From assembly GCF_020097815.1 (NCBI RefSeq), contig NZ_CP083663.1:1984001-2048000 (forward strand): DNA of 64,000 nucleotides, written 5' to 3'. The position numbers and the translations under genes are program-made. The stretch comes from Haloprofundus salinisoli. GTDB lineage: Archaea; Halobacteriota; Halobacteria; Halobacteriales; Haloferacaceae. The notes under the pieces were generated by a model. That model was not told where the DNA came from. It saw only the letters and a program-made list of their open reading frames with translations, and ran no database searches. Below are positions 27,034-36,515 of this stretch, in pieces (positions within the stretch are counted from its first letter, which is position 1; each line of letters begins with the position of its first letter).

Positions 27034-30000
27034 TCAGCACTCCGACCAGCCGCAGGACTCGCAGGTCTTGCAGCCTTCCGAGAAGTACAGCGTCAGGTTA
27101 CCGCACTCGGGGCACTCGGGGCTCTCGCCCGCGGCCAAGAGGTCGTCCATCGCCGACGAGTTCGCGCTGTTCGAGACCGACGCGCCGCCGTCGGGTTCGG
27201 GAGCCTCCTCGGCGTCGACGTCCGCGTCCGTCGTCTCGGACTCGATTTCGGTGAGGCTCTTCTGTTTGGGGTACGGCTTCTCGATTTCGCCGTCGAGGTA
27301 GCGTCGCATCGCGACGCCGATCGCATCCGGGATGGAGTTGATCTGCTCGCCTTTGTCCCACGCGACCTTGGGGCTGCGGATTCCCTGGAGGTCGGCGGCG
27401 ATCTCGTGCGGGTCGACGCCCGAGCGCAGCGAGTAGCTGATGACTTTCGCCAACGCCTCCGTGAAGGAGTTGGTGAAGCCGCCGGAGTTGCCGATGGTGG
27501 CGAACAGCTCGAACGGCTCGCCCTCCTCGTCCTCGTTGATGTTGACGTAGAGTTTCCCGTAGCCGGTGTCGATGCGCTGGGTGATGCCGTGGAGCACGTT
27601 CGGGCGGGGGCGCTCCTGTGCGTAGGCGCGACCCTCGCCGGTCGTCGCAACGACGTCTTCGAGGTCGTTGCCGAGCGCCTCGCGGACCTCCTCGTTGTCG
27701 AGGAAGGTGTCGAGGCTGCCGAACGCCTCCCGAATCTGCTCGGCGATGACCTCGGCGGCCTCGTCCTCGTCGGCGAACTCGGCGTTGTCGGCGCGGGTCG
27801 TCAGCACCTGCTTCGAGCGGGTGCCGTCGCGGTAGACGGTGACGCCCTTGCCGCCGTGGTCGTAGATGTACCGGTAGACTTCGTCCATATCCTCCTTCGT
27901 CGCGGAGTTCGGGAAGTTGCAGGTCTTCGAGATGGCGGAGTCGACGCCCTGCTGGCAGGCGCACTGCACCGCGGCGTGGTCCTTGCCGGAGAGGTCGGCG
28001 GTGACGACAAAGAGTTCAGAAATGGCGTCCGGGACGGTCGACAGCGAGTCGACGCCGTCGAACTCGTTGTTCGCCATCTGTTCTTGGGCCTCACGCTTGA
28101 CCTCGTCGACATCGATGTCGTTGGCCTCCAGCACGCGGAGGAAGTAGTCGTCGAACTCGACGAGCATCTCGTCGCCCTGGACGTCGTCGGAGACGTTCTT
28201 GTAGTAGGCGACGTTGTAGATGGGTTCGCAGCCGCCGGTCGTGTTGCCGACCATCGACGTGGTGCCCGTCGGGGCGATAGTCGTCGTGTTGTGGTTGCGA
28301 ACGGCGAAGCCGTCGGCCCACTCGTCGGCGTTGAGGCCGGTGTGGTGCTCGAACCACTGGCGGTACTCGGTTGGGTTCGCGTACTTCGAGTCGCCCCAGT
28401 CGTCGAAGGAGCCGCGCTCCTCGGCGAGTTCGTGCGACGCCCACTTCGACTGGTGGTTCATGTGGGTCATCAGCTGACTGGCGACTTCGTTGCCCGCGTC
28501 GGAGCCGTAGCGGATGCCCAGTTGGATGTACAGCTGGGCGAGACCCATAACGCCGAGGCCGATTTTGCGCATCTCGCGTACCTTCTGCTCGATCTTCGGC
28601 ACCGGGAAGTCCGACATCGTGACGACGTTTTCGAGGAAGCGCGTCCCGAGGTCGATGCGGCGGTCGAACTCCTCGAAGTCGATGGCCTCCGCGAGGAACG
28701 CCTCGACGGCCTCCTCGTGGGAGTCGTACTCGTCGCGGTGCTCGTCGGACCAGACGCGCCAGTCGGGCGCGTCCAGCGAGGCGAGCGTCGAGAGGTTGAT
28801 GTGGCCGAGGTTACACGCCTCGTACTCTTCGAGCGGCTGTTCGCCGCACGGGTTCGTCGCGAGAATGCGGTGGTCGGGGTGCTTCTCGACGTCGAAGGAG
28901 TGCTGTTTGTTGACGCGTTCGAGATAGATGATGCCCGGTTCGCCGTTCTCGTGGGCGCCGGAGACGATGTGGTCCCAGAGTTCGGCGGCCGGCACCGAGA
29001 GCACCTCGCCGACTTCGACGTGCTCGCCGAGACCGAACATGTCGTACAGCTCCTTCGTCTCGGGCGTGGCGACGTGCGGTTCCTCGGTCCGCGGGTTCGT
29101 GAAGACGAACTCCTCGTCGTCGTACAGCGCCTCCATGAACTCGTCGGTGACGCCGACGGAGATGTTGAAGTTCGAGAGGTGGCCCTCGACGGCGTTGCGG
29201 AGGTGCTTCGCCACTCGTCCCTCTTCGTCGATGAGTTCGCGCGCCTCGTCGAGCGCGTCGGCGAACTTCGTGTGCGTGTAGTCGTCGGGGTCGTTGAGGC
29301 GAAGCGAGTGCGCAAGCGAGACGTCCTTGTTCTTCGCGTGGATGAACTGGATGACGTCGGGGTGGCTGACGCGCATGACGCCCATCTGCGCGCCGCGGCG
29401 GGCACCGCCCTGTGCGATGGTTTCGCACATCTGGTCGTACGTCCGCATGAACGTGATGGGACCGGAGGCGATACCACCGGTAGAGCCGACGGCGTCGCCG
29501 TACGGGCGGAGCTTCCAGAAGGCGTAACCCATGCCGCCGCCGGACTGGAACACTTCGGCGGCTTCCTGCATCGTCTGGTGGATGTCGGTGATGTCGTCAC
29601 CGGGCGAGTCGACGAAACAGGCCGAGAGCTGTTGGAGCTCGTCGCCGGCGTTCATCAGCGTCGGCGAGTTCGGGACGAACGAGAGCATCTCCATCAGCTC
29701 TTGGAACTCCCCGCGCCGCGTCTCGACGGTCGACCGAATCTCCTCGGGGAGTTGGGGGACGACGGTGTCGTAGGCGAACTTGTTGACGTTGTAGACCGAC
29801 AGCGGCGTCTCCGCCTCGTCGTCGGCGGTGACACCCTTCCCGAACACTTCCGCGGCGAGTTCGTCGCGGCGCGGGTGATCCGGTTTCAGCTGGTCGGGCG
29901 TGACCGTCACCGACTCGCCCGTCTGTTCTGCCTCGTAGACGGCCTCCGCGAGCGCGATGTTCTTCGCGACGCGGGCGAACAGCTCGTCCTGCGTCTCGGT

Positions 30001-30147
30001 GGGGTTTCCGTCGGCGTCCTTGCGGAGATAGCGTGCGGGCAGGATGTTGTTGTACGCGTTCGAGGTCATCCGCGCTTCGAGGGTTTCGCCCTCGGTGCGC
30101 TTGACCGGAAGCACGAGTTCGTCCGCGCTCGGGTTGGCGTTACTCAT
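27034..30147 (-). CDS. nrdJ: Adenosylcobalamin-dependent ribonucleotide reductase (class II)
   Basis: The enzyme reduces ribonucleotides to deoxyribonucleotides using a radical from vitamin B12 coenzyme. It is 1037 residues. Recognisable are SFVPNSPTLMNAG near residue 165, the LSACFVDSPGDD cysteine region, the active-site segment NPCGEQPLEEYEACNLGHINL and SAYAREYS-like downstream loops, and a C-terminal domain with cysteine-rich zinc-ribbon CPECG ... CKTCESCGWSEC that feeds electrons. No intein is inserted. The ATG at 30147 is preceded by GGAGG about 13 bases upstream. It is a single gene. Confidence 0.95.
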   Translation of the reverse strand: MSNANPSADELVLPVKRTEGETLEARMTSNAYNNILPARYLRKDADGNPTETQDELFARVAKNIALAEAVYEAEQTGESVTVTPDQLKPDHPRRDELAAEVFGKGVTADDEAETPLSVYNVNKFAYDTVVPQLPEEIRSTVETRRGEFQELMEMLSFVPNSPTLMNAGDELQQLSACFVDSPGDDITDIHQTMQEAAEVFQSGGGMGYAFWKLRPYGDAVGSTGGIASGPITFMRTYDQMCETIAQGGARRGAQMGVMRVSHPDVIQFIHAKNKDVSLAHSLRLNDPDDYTHTKFADALDEARELIDEEGRVAKHLRNAVEGHLSNFNISVGVTDEFMEALYDDEEFVFTNPRTEEPHVATPETKELYDMFGLGEHVEVGEVLSVPAAELWDHIVSGAHENGEPGIIYLERVNKQHSFDVEKHPDHRILATNPCGEQPLEEYEACNLGHINLSTLASLDAPDWRVWSDEHRDEYDSHEEAVEAFLAEAIDFEEFDRRIDLGTRFLENVVTMSDFPVPKIEQKVREMRKIGLGVMGLAQLYIQLGIRYGSDAGNEVASQLMTHMNHQSKWASHELAEERGSFDDWGDSKYANPTEYRQWFEHHTGLNADEWADGFAVRNHNTTTIAPTGTTSMVGNTTGGCEPIYNVAYYKNVSDDVQGDEMLVEFDDYFLRVLEANDIDVDEVKREAQEQMANNEFDGVDSLSTVPDAISELFVVTADLSGKDHAAVQCACQQGVDSAISKTCNFPNSATKEDMDEVYRYIYDHGGKGVTVYRDGTRSKQVLTTRADNAEFADEDEAAEVIAEQIREAFGSLDTFLDNEEVREALGNDLEDVVATTGEGRAYAQERPRPNVLHGITQRIDTGYGKLYVNINEDEEGEPFELFATIGNSGGFTNSFTEALAKVISYSLRSGVDPHEIAADLQGIRSPKVAWDKGEQINSIPDAIGVAMRRYLDGEIEKPYPKQKSLTEIESETTDADVDAEEAPEPDGGASVSNSANSSAMDDLLAAGESPECPECGNLTLYFSEGCKTCESCGWSEC

Positions 30148-30230
30148 CTGTCGCTCTCTCCTCCGTTCGTGGGTGTGTAAGTGGCTGCGTGTAGGGCATA
30201 TTATCGGCTCCGGCTCGTCATCTATGACGG
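30148..30230 (-). promoter_or_regulatory. nrdJ leader and promoter region
   Basis: On the minus strand there is a Shine-Dalgarno-like GGAGG (30160-30164), a TATA-like box GATAATATG (about 30198-30206), and a 6-2-6 base dyad CGTCATCTATGACG (30216-30229 seen from either strand) just upstream of it. The dyad is a candidate operator for an unknown regulator. The remaining sequence up to 30545 shows nothing I recognise apart from the next gene's promoter. Confidence 0.4.
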
Positions 30231-30545
30231 AACGTTTGATACGGCAGTGACCCATTAATGCTTTCGAAGTCGGGTATTACCAACTAGATGATATCTATGA
30301 TATGTGAGTGTTCCGCCGACTCGACTCGCCTTCACTCACCTATCGAGTCGGTGGGGACATAACGATGTGCAGAGTACGGTGAAAGTGATTCTCAGGAGCA
30401 TCGAACCGCTAGATAGCTCCGAGATATCCAGCGGAAGCAGAGGGGGGTTCAACCTCGTTGTCAGGACCCTGGGTCGGCGAAAGATATCGGCCCTCCAACC
30501 ACTGTCCGACACATGTTTATGTCGACGGCAATACTATCGGGAGCT

Positions 30546-30755
30546 ATGGACGTCCTCCCCGTCGTCGAGCCGCTCCTACAGACCGCACTCAGCGAGACGC
30601 CGTACGGTTCGCTGTTCATCGGACTGCTGACGCTCGGTGCGGTCGTACTCGTCGGCCGTGTCCTCCTGCGTCTGGCGTGGCGACTCGTGACCATCGCGAT
30701 CGTCGTCGTGGGGTTGCTGGCCGTCGTTTCGCTCGTCGCACCAGGTCTGCTGTAA
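30546..30755 (+). CDS. Small two-TM membrane protein
   Basis: A 69-residue protein with two hydrophobic segments (LFIGLLTLGAVVLVGRVLL and LVTIAIVVVGLLAVVSLVA). I start at ATG 30546 because a TATA-like box TTTATG lies about 27 bases before it, which fits a leaderless transcript; an ATG at 30513 would overlap that box. Small membrane proteins of this kind are frequent in haloarchaea and have no known function. Confidence 0.65.
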   Translation: MDVLPVVEPLLQTALSETPYGSLFIGLLTLGAVVLVGRVLLRLAWRLVTIAIVVVGLLAVVSLVAPGLL

Positions 30756-30823
30756 GGGCCGCTGTCGACGCCCGAATCTACGAACAGGGGTTCTCTTCGC
30801 ACTCGCCCGTCGTGAGGTGAGCC

Positions 30824-31459
30824 TCAGTCCGCCGTCGGTCGCGGCGCGTCGGCGACGCAGTTTCGCAAGAAGTTCTCCACGATGTCGTGACCGACGGCCG
30901 TCAGCACGCTCTCGGGGTGGAACTGGACGCACTCGATGGGATACTCGCGGTGGCGGACGCCCATAACGAGCTCCGTTCCGTCGTGGTCGGTCGTCGCCGT
31001 CACCTCGAAGCAGTCCGGCACCGTCGTCGCCACGAGCGAGTGGTATCGCCCGGCCTGAAAGCCCTGTTCGAGTCCGGCGTAGACGCCCGCTCCGTCGTGG
31101 TCGACGGCGAACGCCTTTCCGTGGACGGGTTCGGGCGCGTGGCCTACCTCGCCGCCGTAGGCGTACACCGCCGCTTCGAGGCCGAGACAGACGCCCAGCG
31201 TCGGCACCTCCGGGCTCAGTTCCCGAAGTACGTCGAGCGTCACGCCCACGTCGCGGTCGTTCTCGGGGTGACCCGGCCCCGGACTCAGGACGATGGCATC
31301 GGCGTCGACGGCCCGAACTTCGTCGGGCGAGGCGGTGTTTTTCAGCACTTCTACGTCGACTACCTCGGAGGTATCCTCGCGTTCGACCCGCGTCTCCGAG
31401 AGGTACTCGACGAGGTTGTAGGTGAACGAGTCGAAGTTGTCGACGACGAGCACCTTCAT
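30824..31459 (-). CDS. trpG: Anthranilate synthase glutaminase subunit
   Basis: TrpG supplies ammonia from glutamine for anthranilate synthesis. It is 211 residues, a class I glutamine amidotransferase with the oxyanion motif LSPGPGHP, the nucleophile cysteine in GVCLGLEA and the His-Glu pair in QFHPESVL. It overlaps trpE by four bases and ends the trpD-trpF-trpE-trpG operon. Confidence 0.95.
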   Translation of the reverse strand: MKVLVVDNFDSFTYNLVEYLSETRVEREDTSEVVDVEVLKNTASPDEVRAVDADAIVLSPGPGHPENDRDVGVTLDVLRELSPEVPTLGVCLGLEAAVYAYGGEVGHAPEPVHGKAFAVDHDGAGVYAGLEQGFQAGRYHSLVATTVPDCFEVTATTDHDGTELVMGVRHREYPIECVQFHPESVLTAVGHDIVENFLRNCVADAPRPTAD

Positions 31460-33144
31460 CTCGTCGCCTCCGCGGGCGCTTTCTCGTCGTTCTCTCCGCG
31501 CCCGTCACTCTCTCCGCACTCGTCCTCGATGCGTTCGAGCGCGTCGAGCACGCCGCCCATCTTCTGTTCCGTTTCCTCGTACTCGGCGGTCGGGTCGCTG
31601 TCGGCGACGATGCCCGCGCCGGCGCGGACGCGAACCAGGTCGTCACCGTCGTCTCCGCGCTCGATGGTCGCCGTCCGGATGACGATGGCCACGTCGGCGT
31701 CGCCGGTCCACGAGTAGTAGCCGACGCCGCCGCCGTACAGTCCTCGGGGCGTCGTCTCCAGCGCGTCGATAATCTCCATCGCGCGGACCTTCGGCGCGCC
31801 CGAGAGCGTTCCCGCCGGGAACGACGCGCGGGTGGCGTCGAAGGCGTCGACAGACCGCGTCTGTCGGCCCGCCGAGGTTCCCTCGGCGACGTCCGATTCG
31901 GCGTCCAAGGTGCCCGAAACCGTCGACTCGATGTGCTGGACGTGGCTGTACTTGAGGACGTTCATGAACTCCTCGACGCGGACGCTGCCCGCCTCGGAGA
32001 CGCGGCGCACGTCGTTTCGCGCGAGGTCGACGAGCATCGTGTGCTCGGAGCGCTCCTTGTCGTCGGCGAGCATCTCGCCCGCGAGGCGGCGGTCCTCGAC
32101 GGGGCTGTCGCCACGCGGACAGGTCCCGGCGATGGGGTTGGCGACGACCCGGTCGCCGCGCACCGAAACGAGCGTCTCGGGGCTCGCGCCCACGACGGTT
32201 CGGTCGCCGTGGCGCAGCAGGTACATGTACGGCGAGGGGTTCACCTCGCGCAGCGACGCGTAGAGGCCGAGCGGGTCGATTCGGCCCCGAAGCTCTCGGG
32301 TTCGAGAGATGACGCCCTGATAGATGTCACCGTCGAGGACGTGCCGTTTCGTCTCCCGGACCGCCGCCTCGTACGCCTCTTGGGATTCTGCCGTCTCGTC
32401 GTGCTTCTCGAAGCCGCCGTGGTCGGGCGTCTCGGCCCCGGCGAGTTTCTCACGAAGGCGCGTCGTCTCCGATTCGAGCTCGCCGTAGACGCGCTCGGGA
32501 CTGTCGTCGGGACCGACGACGGGCGTGAAGACCAGCGACACCGAGTCGGTGGCGTGGTCGAAGACGAGCGTCTTCGTCGTCAGGACGAACTGCGCGTCAG
32601 GCGTCGCGGACTCCTCGGCGTGGGCGGCCGGTCGCTCGACGCCGACCTCCTCCAACCAGAGGTCGTACACCGCGTCGTAGGCCAGAAAGCCGACCAAGCC
32701 GCCGTCGAGTCGCTGACGGGCGGTCTCCTCGCCCCCGTCGAACCCGACGCGCTCGGCGTCCGGAAGCGCGCCGCGGAGTGCGTCGAGCACGTCACCGTCG
32801 TCGGGTTCGACGTAGCGCGCCGCGCGCCCGCCGAGCGACTCGACGCTCGCTCCGTCGGCGTCGACGGTGACGACCGCCTCGGGGTCGTAACCGACGAACG
32901 AGTAGCGGGCGTGACGGTCGGTCGCCGTCCCGGGAGAGAACGCCCCGTCGGGGTCGCTCGACGGCGTCTTCTCCGCGCTTTCGAGGAGGAAACCGTAGTC
33001 GTTCTCGTCCGACAGCGCCGCGTACGCCGACAGCGGTGCGATCGACGGGAGGTCGAGCATCGCCGTGACTCGGGCGACTGCGGGGCCGTCGACGCCGTCG
33101 AACAGCGACGCGAACGACGCCCGACTGCGGTCGAGCGAACTCAC
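31456..33144 (-). CDS. trpE: Anthranilate synthase component I
   Basis: TrpE makes anthranilate from chorismate and ammonia, the first step of tryptophan synthesis. The chorismate-binding core is clear: GDIYQGVISRTRELRG, ATSPETL-like ASPETLVSV, IAGTCPRG, DLARNDVRR and the closing ASFPAGTLSGAPKVRAMEII. It is 562 residues, at the long end for the family, with an acidic C-terminal extension. The N-terminal feedback site (LPSIAPLSAYAAL in the early residues) is recognisable in position. It overlaps trpF upstream and trpG downstream by four bases. Confidence 0.95.
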   Translation of the reverse strand: MSSLDRSRASFASLFDGVDGPAVARVTAMLDLPSIAPLSAYAALSDENDYGFLLESAEKTPSSDPDGAFSPGTATDRHARYSFVGYDPEAVVTVDADGASVESLGGRAARYVEPDDGDVLDALRGALPDAERVGFDGGEETARQRLDGGLVGFLAYDAVYDLWLEEVGVERPAAHAEESATPDAQFVLTTKTLVFDHATDSVSLVFTPVVGPDDSPERVYGELESETTRLREKLAGAETPDHGGFEKHDETAESQEAYEAAVRETKRHVLDGDIYQGVISRTRELRGRIDPLGLYASLREVNPSPYMYLLRHGDRTVVGASPETLVSVRGDRVVANPIAGTCPRGDSPVEDRRLAGEMLADDKERSEHTMLVDLARNDVRRVSEAGSVRVEEFMNVLKYSHVQHIESTVSGTLDAESDVAEGTSAGRQTRSVDAFDATRASFPAGTLSGAPKVRAMEIIDALETTPRGLYGGGVGYYSWTGDADVAIVIRTATIERGDDGDDLVRVRAGAGIVADSDPTAEYEETEQKMGGVLDALERIEDECGESDGRGENDEKAPAEATR

Positions 33145-33803
33145 GCCGACACCCCCTCGCGGAACTGCATCGCTTTCGCCCGGTGGACGAACTCGCGTAC
33201 CGCGTCGTGGTCCTTGATGCCGCCGGCGAGTTCGACACCGCTTGCGGCGTCGACGCCGTACGGACCGGCCGTCTCGACGGCCGCCTCGACGTTCTCCGGC
33301 GTCAGTCCCCCCGCGAGGATGACGGGCGAGCAGAGCGTCTTTGCGAGTTCGCCCGTCGCTTCCCAGTCGTGGGTCTCGCCGGTTCCCCCCGCACCCTCGT
33401 CAGTCACGGAGTCTAAGAGCAGCGCGTCGACCACCGAGTCGAGGTCGCGGACCCGCTCGGTGTTCTCGGCGTCGGCGGCCGCGACGAGCTTCGTCTCCGC
33501 CTCCGCGCGGATGTACTGGAGTTCGTCTGCGGAGAACTCGCCGTGCAGTTGGAGCACGTCGGGGTCGACGAGCCGTGAGAGTTCGACGGCGCGCTCCGGC
33601 GTTCCGGGCATGAGCACGAGCACGGTCGTGACGAACGGCGGTGCGGCGGCGATGAGATCCGCCGCCGAGGAGGGGGCGACTTCCCGCGGGCTCTCGACGT
33701 CGGACGGGAGTTCGGTGATGACGCCGATGGCGTCGACGCCTGCGTAGGCGGCCGCTCGGAGGTCCGCCGCGCGGGTGAAGCCGCAGAGTTTGACCCGCGT
33801 CAT
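33141..33803 (-). CDS. trpF: Phosphoribosylanthranilate isomerase
   Basis: A 220-residue TIM-barrel enzyme that rearranges phosphoribosylanthranilate in tryptophan synthesis. The catalytic cysteine is in VKLCGFTRAAD near residue 7 and the general acid aspartate in DALLLDSVTDEG; the phosphate-binding end reads ILAGGLTPENV and GVDAASGVE. It overlaps trpD by one base and trpE by four. Confidence 0.95.
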   Translation of the reverse strand: MTRVKLCGFTRAADLRAAAYAGVDAIGVITELPSDVESPREVAPSSAADLIAAAPPFVTTVLVLMPGTPERAVELSRLVDPDVLQLHGEFSADELQYIRAEAETKLVAAADAENTERVRDLDSVVDALLLDSVTDEGAGGTGETHDWEATGELAKTLCSPVILAGGLTPENVEAAVETAGPYGVDAASGVELAGGIKDHDAVREFVHRAKAMQFREGVSA

Positions 33804-34822
33804 CAGTTGCTCCGAGCGGGTTCGACCGGCGGCTCCGTGAGTCGTCGGAGTTTCTCGGCGGCCGCACTCGAATCGATAGCCTCGCGCGCTCGGTCGACGC
33901 CGTCTTCGATGCTGTCGGCGAGGCCGGCGACGTAGACGGCCGCACCCGCGTTCGCGAGGACGATGTCGCGCTTCGCGCCGGTCACGTCGCCCTCGACGAT
34001 GCCGCGGAGGTCGGCGGCGTTCTCCTCGGGGGTACCGCCGGAGACGGCCGCGATGGGTGCCGAATCGAGTCCCATCTCCTCGGGCGTGAGCGCGTACTCG
34101 GTGACGTCGTCGCCGTCGACTTCGGCGACGCTCGTCTCACCGTGGAGCGCGATTTCGTCGAGCCCGTCGCCGTGAACTACGAGTGCGCGTTCGACGGGCA
34201 TGTGCGACACCGCGTCTGCGATGATCGGAACGAGGTCGTCGTCGTAGACCCCGAGCACCTGCGCGTCCGCCCCCGCGGGGTTCGTCAGCGGACCGAGCAC
34301 GTTGAACAGCGTCCGCATCCCCAGTTCCTTTCGCGGGCCGATGACGGCCTTCATCGCGGGGTGAAACACCGGCGCGAGCATGAACCCGATGCCGTCGCGT
34401 TCGATGGCGCGTTCGACCGACGGCGGTTCGGCGTCGATCTCCACGCCGGCGACTTCGAGCACGTCGGCGCTTCCCGACGAGGACGAGACGGAGTAGTTGC
34501 CGTGTTTGGCGACGGCGACGCCCGCACCCGCCGCGACGATGGCGCTCGTCGTCGAGACGTTGATGGTGTTGTAGTCGTCGCCGCCGGTACCGCAGGTGTC
34601 GACCAGGGGCGTCCGGTCGGGCGAGATCGTCCGCGCGGCGTCGCGCATCCCCTGTGCGAACCCGGCTATCTCGGCTTCCGTCTCTCCTTTCGCTCTGAGT
34701 GCGGCGAGCAGCGCACCGATCTGCGCCTCCGTCGCTCCCTCGAAAACCGCGTCCGCGACCTCGTGGGCTTCCTCGACGGTCAGATTCTCCCCCTTCGTGA
34801 CGCGTTCGATGAATTCCTGCAT
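33803..34822 (-). CDS. trpD: Anthranilate phosphoribosyltransferase
   Basis: A 339-residue enzyme that joins anthranilate to PRPP. The PRPP and anthranilate sites are visible: VDTCGTGGDDYNTINVSTTSA, then KHGNYSVSSSSGSADVLE (the family KHGNR is KHGNY here) and LGPLTNPAG. Start at ATG 34822 (MQEFIERVTKGENLT) gives the standard N-terminus; an ATG at 34843 is also possible and is closer to the TATA box. It is the first gene of the trpDFEG operon, in line with haloarchaeal trp gene clusters. Confidence 0.94.
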   Translation of the reverse strand: MQEFIERVTKGENLTVEEAHEVADAVFEGATEAQIGALLAALRAKGETEAEIAGFAQGMRDAARTISPDRTPLVDTCGTGGDDYNTINVSTTSAIVAAGAGVAVAKHGNYSVSSSSGSADVLEVAGVEIDAEPPSVERAIERDGIGFMLAPVFHPAMKAVIGPRKELGMRTLFNVLGPLTNPAGADAQVLGVYDDDLVPIIADAVSHMPVERALVVHGDGLDEIALHGETSVAEVDGDDVTEYALTPEEMGLDSAPIAAVSGGTPEENAADLRGIVEGDVTGAKRDIVLANAGAAVYVAGLADSIEDGVDRAREAIDSSAAAEKLRRLTEPPVEPARSN

Positions 34823-34831
34823 GGTGGACAC

Positions 34832-34885
34832 CAATGTACGCATTCGTGTTGTAGTGTACAAATCAGTACATCGGTATAAGCCTGT
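34832..34885 (-). promoter_or_regulatory. trp operon promoter with TGTAC operator
   Basis: On the minus strand the TATA-like box CTTATACC (34874-34881) is followed after two bases by TGTACTGATTTGTACA (34855-34870), an inverted repeat TGTAC-N6-GTACA that covers the expected transcription start. A third half-site (TGTAC at 34835-34839) lies about 20 bases on. TGTACA is the TRP-box core bound by TrpY in Methanothermobacter, so this may be a tryptophan-responsive operator; that link is inference. Confidence 0.55.
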
Positions 34886-35031
34886 CGTCGGAAACCCGGG
34901 TCGGAGCGTCCATCGCGGGACCGTCGCACCTATTTGAGGGCGTCGAAAGTCGCCGACGGAACCACGTTCCGAAACCTTCAATTACCCGGCCGGGATACGT
35001 GATACTGCGTTCAGCAGGTGAACGCCGGACT

Positions 35032-35106
35032 GGGTTTGTGGTCTAGTCTGGTTATGACACCTCCTTGACATGGAGGAGGCCGGCAGTTCAAATCTGCCCA
35101 AACCCA
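35032..35106 (+). tRNA. trnV: tRNA-Val (anticodon GAC)
   Basis: A 75-base cloverleaf. The acceptor stem pairs GGGTTTG (35032-35038) with CAAACCC (35099-35105) and A is the discriminator. The anticodon arm is CCTCC-TTGACAT-GGAGG with anticodon GAC, and the T arm is GGCAG-TTCAAAT-CTGCC. The CCA end is not encoded and no intron is seen. It lies just upstream of the divergent trp operon. Confidence 0.95.
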
Positions 35107-35402
35107 CTACAGCTCTCGCGCTCTCCGCTCCGACGCTCCGAACTGAGCACGAGAGTCGTTTCTGAGGCGCTATTCGAGCGAGAAACGACGGAGTAAAACG
35201 GCGTCCGGCGACCGCCTTGGCTCGTTTTGATTTTCTCGCGGTCACTGCTCGCCAATCAGTCTATTCCGTGTTCTCTCCGGAGACGCTGACTGACAGCCGA
35301 GGAAGAAATACTTTTCACACGTTATGGTTTCGGAGATAAACGGCGCAATTCGAAAGTTCAACCGATGAAAAACAAAGTGGTTGCAGAGTTCTAGTGGAGA
35401 GG

Positions 35403-36506
35403 ATGGCTCAAACAGAGGAGACGTATCGGATTCGGGGATACGCGGAATCCGACCGGGAGACGTTCTGTGAGCTCTTCGGCGGAGAGTGGTTCGAGATAAG
35501 CGAACAGTGGTTCGAGTGGCGGTATTCGAGCCCGTACCTCGACGAGAAGGCGATCGCCGTCGCTTCGGTGAACGGAGACCCGGTCGGATTCTTCCCGTGT
35601 ATGGTGTTCCCGCTCCGAGCGAACGGCGAGCGGACGCTCGCGCTCCAACCTGCGGGCGTTCTCATCGACCCGGAACATCGGAGACGAGGCCTGTTGACGA
35701 AACTGGCGACGTGGCTGTTCGAGACGTACGAGGGAACCGAGACGTCGGTTTTCTTTAACTTCCCGAACGGGGCCATCAGTCCAGGCCTCCAGAAACTAGG
35801 CTGGAGAGAGGTGCTTTCGCTGAGCTCGTACTTCCGAGTCCAACGTCCGAACGCGCTGTTGCGCGCGCGCGGCAGAGGACTCGGTACCGTCGGGGACGCG
35901 ACGCTGAACGCGCTCTCGAAGGCGCATCTCGCCTGTAGCCGGCAGCTCAGAGCCGACGCCTCCGACGTGACCGTCACCCGACACTCGACGGTTCCGGCGG
36001 AGGTGTTCGCGTCGCTGTACGCCGAAAACGTCCCGAGTGCGATTCACGTCGCTCGTGACGCCGCGTTCTATCGCTGGCGCTACGACGTACCGGAGTGCGA
36101 CCACCGCGTCTACGTCGCCCGGCGCGACGACCCGGTCGCAGGGGCGATTACGCACACCGAGCGGACGCAGAACGGACTCGTCCTCACCAACGTGATGGAG
36201 GCACAGCCGATGGGCGTCGACGACAGGAACCCGGCGTTCGAGCGGTTGCTGGACGCGATCGCGGCCGACCACCCAGACAGCGACCTGATACGAGCGACGA
36301 AGGCGACGCTCCCTCGGGCGGCGGCGCTTCGGTCGGGTTACCTGGTCGACGACAGCCTCCCGCTGTCGAGGATCCGGAAACCGTCGACGATGATGGTGGC
36401 CCGTCCGGTTTCGACGACCGGCCGGCCGTGGCGACTGAACGGGTTACCGCTCGCCGACCCGGACAGCTGGGAACTCATGCTCAGCGAGCGGGACCCGACG
36501 TATTGA
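35403..36506 (+). CDS. GNAT-family acetyltransferase-like protein
   Basis: A 367-residue protein with a GNAT fold in its first half: ESDRETFCELFGGEWFE, a central strand set FFPCMVFPL, and the acetyl-CoA motif VLIDPEHRRRGLLTKLA near residues 87-103. A second domain follows, with a similar beta-rich layout, as in haloarchaeal proteins of this type that often sit near surface polysaccharide genes. Here it stands alone after tRNA-Val. ATG 35403 is used; a GTG at 35394 would add three residues. Substrate unknown. Confidence 0.8.
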   Translation: MAQTEETYRIRGYAESDRETFCELFGGEWFEISEQWFEWRYSSPYLDEKAIAVASVNGDPVGFFPCMVFPLRANGERTLALQPAGVLIDPEHRRRGLLTKLATWLFETYEGTETSVFFNFPNGAISPGLQKLGWREVLSLSSYFRVQRPNALLRARGRGLGTVGDATLNALSKAHLACSRQLRADASDVTVTRHSTVPAEVFASLYAENVPSAIHVARDAAFYRWRYDVPECDHRVYVARRDDPVAGAITHTERTQNGLVLTNVMEAQPMGVDDRNPAFERLLDAIAADHPDSDLIRATKATLPRAAALRSGYLVDDSLPLSRIRKPSTMMVARPVSTTGRPWRLNGLPLADPDSWELMLSERDPTY

Positions 36507-36515
36507 GCGACTGTG

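Noticed and set aside
27406-30180. A 924-codon open frame on the plus strand opposite the ribonucleotide reductase gene
   Set aside because: It is the antisense of a highly conserved enzyme gene; long antisense frames arise from GC-rich third positions. Its translation is Val/Arg/Glu-rich and has no motif.
31933-33747. A 604-codon plus-strand frame opposite trpE and trpF
   Set aside because: Antisense of the trp operon; composition is that of a GC-rich shadow.
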